Origin: Prionace glauca
Taxonomy: Eukaryota > Chordata > Chondrichthyes > Carcharhiniformes > Carcharhinidae
DNA length: 64,000 nucleotides
Direction of reading: 5' to 3'
Assembly: GCA_037974335.1 (NCBI GenBank)
Contig: CM075729.1
Span: forward strand, 118,922,434-118,986,433
Shown here in pieces: positions 48,301 through 54,300 of this stretch (its first letter is position 1; every line of letters starts with the position of its first letter). The position numbers were made by a program, and so were the translations under genes. Below the pieces are notes generated by a model. It worked only from the letters and a program-made list of their open reading frames with translations, made no database searches and had not been told where the DNA came from.

Positions 48301-51300
48301 TATATCTAATTCCTTCTTGGAATCACACAACATTTTGGCCTCAACTACTTTCTGTGGTAGTGAATTCCACACATTCACCATTCTCTGGGTGAAGAAATTT
48401 CTCCTCACCTCAGTCCTAAAAGGTTTACCCTTTACCCGCAAGCCATGACCCCTAGTTTTGGATTCTCCCATTCCCCCTCAAGACCTGTATCCAATTTCCT
48501 CTTGAAATCCCACAGCGTTTTGGCCTCAATTATTTTCTGAGTTAGTGAATTCCACACGTTCACCACTGTCTGGGTGAAGAAATTACTCCTTACCTCAGAC
48601 TTAAAAGGTTTACCCTTTATCCTCAAACTATGACTCGTGGTTTTGGACTCCCTCACTTCCCTCAAGAGCTATATCTGATTTTGGCTTGAAATTGTACAAT
48701 GGTTTGGCCTCACCTTCAAATGTTTACTCAATTTTCCATTGAGATGCAATAGTTTATGTCTCAGCCTTACCCTGTGGCAAAGTATTCCTAGTTGTTTCAT
48801 GATCATTTGTAAAAACATTTCTGCTCATCCTTTTTTTTCATTCTTGAGTGACTTTTTTGTGAGTTGGTAAGCCAAGTTTTACTGAAGGATCTGGTTTCCT
48901 TATTCATTCTATCAAACTCTTTAAAACCTCTGGAATCTTTTGAATTTACGAGTTGCTGTGGCAGGCGAATACCTGATGAACATGATGGCTGGGATTGGCA
49001 GCTTTAATGCTTTTGACACCCTGCGTGTGACCTTGTGAACTTTCATGTTGCCTGTTAATCACAATCTAAAGCCACACCATTTCCTGATTTATGCTCCTGA
49101 GTTGGGAGTGTCAGGAGTGCTAATAGGGAATATCCTGGTATTTGGTAAAAATGAAAGAGATATAAAAAAATCAAATCAAATTTGGTCCTTAACCAAATAT
49201 GAACGGAGTTCATATTCAGGCAGACCGACCTCAATTGCCTGATTGTAATTGTCAGATCGAACGTAACTCATGAGACAAGCTGAAAATTGTGAGCCAAGGA
49301 TTTTTTGTGGCAATGATCTAAACGGGCAGCACGGTGGCACAGTGGTTAGTACTGCTACCTCTCTGCGCCAGGGACCCAGGTTCAATTCCCAGTTTGGGTC
49401 TGTGTGGAGTTTGCATGTTCTCCCCGTACCTGCATTGGTTTTCTTTGAGTGCTCTGGTTTCCTCTCACAGTCCGAAAGACATGCTGGTTGGGTGGATTGG
49501 CCATGCTAAACTCTCCTCAGTGCACCAGAACAAGTGCCAGAGTATGTCAACTAGGGTATTTTCACAGTAACTTCATTGCAATGTTAATATAAGCCTAGTT
49601 GTGACACTGATAAATGCTAAGGTGGGTACATTTAATTTTTCGAATGGCTTGTGTATTGCATCCATTTATTATATTTGTTGTGAATGGATTGCATTGGTTT
49701 CCCACCAATCTGTTCATTAGAACTACATTTCAGCTATTTATCCCTCTGTTGCCAGGTGAAGAATGTGAACCAGCAGCCTACTTACGATCAACGATAATTG
49801 GTGCCGTGATATTGACATTGGTTATTCTTGGTGTAACCTTTCAGCTCTACAAATTATGTAAGCAATGATGACAGACATTGTTTAAAATCTATTATAAAGG
49901 ACACGTGCTTTGAGCAGAAAGCTTGACTGCATTTTTTACTTCAGTTACTCATGATGATCAGCGAGGAAACATGGCACAATAGTTAGCACTGCTGCCTCAC
50001 AGTGCCACGGACCCTAATTCGATTGCCTCTGTGTGGAGTCTGCATGTTCTCCCCATGTCTGTGTGGGCTTCCTCCAGGTGATCTGGTCTCCTCCCACAGT
50101 CCGAAAGACATGCTGGTTAAGCGCATTGGTCATGCTAAATTCTCCCTCCGTGTACCCAAAAGGTGTCGGAGAGTGGCGACTAGGGGATTTTCTTCACTGC
50201 ATTTCAAGAATGGAATGGACTGTCAGAGGATTTTCCCCTCCCCTCGTGGTTTTGGGCAGCACAGTGGTTAGTACTGCTGCCTCACTGTGCCAGGGACCTG
50301 GCTTCAATTTCCAAAAGACATGCTAGTTAGGTGCATTAGCGATGCTAAATTCTCCGTCAATGTACCCGAACAGGTGCAGGAGTGTGGTGACTAGGGGATT
50401 TTCACGGTAACTGCATTGCAGCATTAATGTAAGCCTACCTGTGGCACTAATAATAAATTCCCAAACCATCAGCTCTGTACATTTTTGTTAAATGTAATGA
50501 TGAACTGAGTGTGTGAAATTTACTGAAATTGCCTAATTTGTGTCAGGAACATTGAATTGGAGAATCTTTATCAAGGTTCTTTATTCATTTTGCATTTTTT
50601 GGCACTATCTTGTTAACCACTCAGTGCCTTTGGTCTCCGAGTAAGCATCCTGTACATCCCACATGATTAAGAGTCCATCTTTCATGGTGGCAGAGTAGTT
50701 AGCACTACTGCCTCGTAGCGCTAGGTTCGATTCCTGACTTGGGTCACTGTCTGTGTGAAGTCCGCACGTTCTCCCCACATCTGCATGGGTTTCCTCTGGG
50801 TACTCCAGTTTCATCCCACAGTCTGAAAGATGTGCTGGTTAGGTACATTGTCATGCTCAATTCTCCTTCTGCGTACCTGAACAGGCAACGGAGTGTGGCA
50901 ACTAGGGGATTTTCACAGTAGCTTCATTGCATCATTAATGTAAGCCTACCTGTGGCACTAATAAATAAACTTTAAAAACATAAATGATAAAGATAACCTC
51001 TTGCCTTAAATTGACAACAGTAATAGTTTGAACAAATCCATCCCGTTTTGGGGTGAACTCATTCGAATGGCTATAGATTGAGAGAGGGGAACATTCAACA
51101 GGACCTGGTGTCCTTGTACACCAGTCGAAAGTAAGTGGGAGGATATATGTTAACGTGTCAAATGTTCAGACTGTCATTAATGCAAACAGAGAATGTTGGG
51201 AAAACTCTGGCAAAAAAGCCTGAGGAAGAAGGTGAAAGCTTTGATGGAATCATTTAGACTCAAAATATTTCTCTCCCCACAGATGGTGCCAGACTACTGT

Positions 51301-54300
51301 GTTTTTCCAGGGTTTTCCATTTTTATTCAGATTTCTAGCATCTGAAGTATTTTGCTTTTATTCATACTGTCAATTTCCATTCATAAATGATCAAGTGTTA
51401 AGGAATCCTGATGCATTGCAGGGTTAGGGCCACTGCACACGAAGGAACTATCCCCTGTCCTTCTGTATTGAGCACAATGTTGAGATGGTTTGATTAATTG
51501 AGCTCCAGTCTGTTCTTGCAACATTCAGAACATAGTGTCCAACATTAGATGTGACTCCATGATTGGACAACACTTATTGAACAATCCTAAACATGCCAAG
51601 ATATTTTTCTGTGTGAAAGCTATTTTGGAACCCTGCTGAACCTTCAAGTTTCCTCTGTTCTGTTGTCCAAGAAAACATTAAGGCTGGAATTAAGCCTGAC
51701 AGTAAACTTGAGTGAGTGACAAAATGGTTTCAATCTGATTCACACTTGGGGATCCCAAGCCTGGGATTCGTACATGTCAAAGGGTGTATGGGAGCACAGA
51801 GAGAGACTGGAATTACTGGGGTTATTTCTACTGGAACAATGAACATAAGAACATAAGAAATAGAAGCAGGAGTAGGCCATCTGGCCCTTCGAGCCTGCCC
51901 CGCCATTCAATAAGATCATGGCTGATCTGTCGTGACTCAGCTCCACCTTCCCGCCCTCTCCCCATAACCCTTAATCCCTTCTCTTATCAAAAACCCATCA
52001 ACCCGTTTCTTAAAAATATTTAGCGAGGCAGCCTCCACCACTTCAACGGGCAGAGAATTCCAGAGATTCACCACCCTTTGAGTGAAGAAGTTCCTCCTCA
52101 ACTCTGTTCCAAACCGCCCCCCCTTTATCTTGAGGCTGTGCCCCCTAGTCCTACTGTCTTTTTTGAGCGGGAAGAGTCTCTCCACCTCTATCCTATCCAT
52201 CCCATTCATCATCTTATACGTCTCAATGAGATCTCCCCTCATTCTTCTAAACTCTAACGAGTACAAGCCTAGTTTATTCAGCCTCTCCTCATAGCTCAAT
52301 CCCCTCAACTCCGGTATCAGCCGAGTAAACCTCCTCTGCACTCCCTCCAGGGCCAAAACATCCTTGCGCAGGTGCGGCGCCCAAAACTGCACACAGTACT
52401 CCAGCTGCGGCCTCACCAATGCCCTATACAGCTGCAGCAAGACCTCCCTACTTTTATATTCAATCCCCTTCGCTATGAAGGCCAACATCCCATTCGCCTT
52501 CCTGACCACCTGCTGCACCTGCAAGCTGGGTTTTTGCGACTCATGCACAAGGACCCCGAGGTCCCTCTGCACCGTCGCCTGCTGCAGTTTTTCGCCCCGT
52601 AAGTAATAGTCCTTCCTACCATTCCTCCTACCAAAGTGGACCACCTCACACTTGCCAACATTAAATTCCATTTGCCATTTCCTGGCCCATTCACCCAGCC
52701 TATCTAGATCCTTCTGCAGACTCTCCACACCCTCCGCACAATTTGCCTTTCCCCCAATCTTGGTGTCATCAGCAAATTTCGACACCCTGCACTCGGTTCC
52801 CTCCTCCAGATCATCTATATAAATGGTAAATAGCTGAGGCCCCAGCACCGACCCCTGGGGCACCCCACTAGTCACCAACCGCCAATCCGAATAGCATCCA
52901 TTGACCCCCACTCTCTGCCTCCTATTTGAAGGCTAAGAAGTTTTTCAAATTGGTTTTAGTAGTGAATGGGCAACATTAGGAAGTTTGTGATAACTCATCG
53001 CTTTAAAATCATTGCAAAGGTGAGATGAGGGTGAGATGCAGCATGGTGGCACAATGGTTAGCACTGCTGCCTCATAGCTACAGGGACCAGTGTTCAATTC
53101 CTGGCTTGAGGCATGTCTGTGTGGAGTTTGCATATTCTCCCCATATCTATTTGGGCTTCCTCCGGGTGCTCCAGTTTCATCCCACTGTCCAAAGGTGTAC
53201 AGATTAGGTGCATTGGTTTCCCTTAGTGGCCCAGGATGCATAGGTTAGAGGGATTAGCAGGAGTTATGGGGGATAGGGCCTAGGTGGGATTGTTGTCAGT
53301 GCAGACTTGATGGGCCGAATGGCCTCCTCCTGCACTTTAGGATTTCTGTGAATTTTATATGAACTATTGAAGCATCAAGGAGTGGTTAAGGAAGGTTGCT
53401 GTGGATCTGGAGTCACATGTAGGGTAGGCAAGGGTCTAATATAAGACATTAGTGAATTAAATGGGCTCTTAGACAACTGATGATGGTTTTATGGCCATCA
53501 TTTGACTTTTTATTCTATTCAAGTTTCACCATCAGTCTTGATCCTACTAATTCAGTGACAATACCAGTAGGCCACGGCGTTTCCTATGAATTATCCCTCC
53601 CTTTGAAACTTGGTATTCTGGCATTTGTCCCCCTGTGTGCAAGACAAAAAAACTAGACAGAGTGAGTCTCCTTTTCCTAAACAAAGAAAAGGACATTTGT
53701 GAGTCAGACAGTTTTTATGGTGCCCTGAGGCAAAAACCTATGGACTGATTCTGATCATCCAGTTATTGAAAACCTTTGTCCAGTTCATTTTTGCATTGAT
53801 ATAATTCATTGCACCTTTGTATCAACAAACACAGGTTGGAAAAGACAAAGTGGAACTTCACCTGCAAATACGTACACAAAAGTAAAAAGTTCTGAGTGTC
53901 CACATAGTGGTAAGTATTGGAATCGAATACAAGTACTTAGTCAGAAATACAGCTGCCATCCTGACCCTTTTTATAATTGGATGTCCCTGCCATCATTGTG
54001 GTGGGAATGAAAGATTTTGTTTCATTTTGTAGTTCTGAGGTTTGTAAATTTATGGACATGGATGTCGCTGGCTGGCCAGCATTTATTCCCTAGTTGCCTG
54101 AGCTCAGTTGAGAGTCAACCACATTGCTGTGGCTCGAGTCACATGTAGGCCAGACCAGGTAAGGATGACTGATTTTCTTTTCTAAAGGACATTAGTGAAC
54201 CAGATGGGTTTTTCTGACAATCGACAATGGTTTTATGGCCATCAGTAGATTCTTAATTCCAGGTGTTTTTTATTGAATTCAAATTCTACCATTTATTGTG

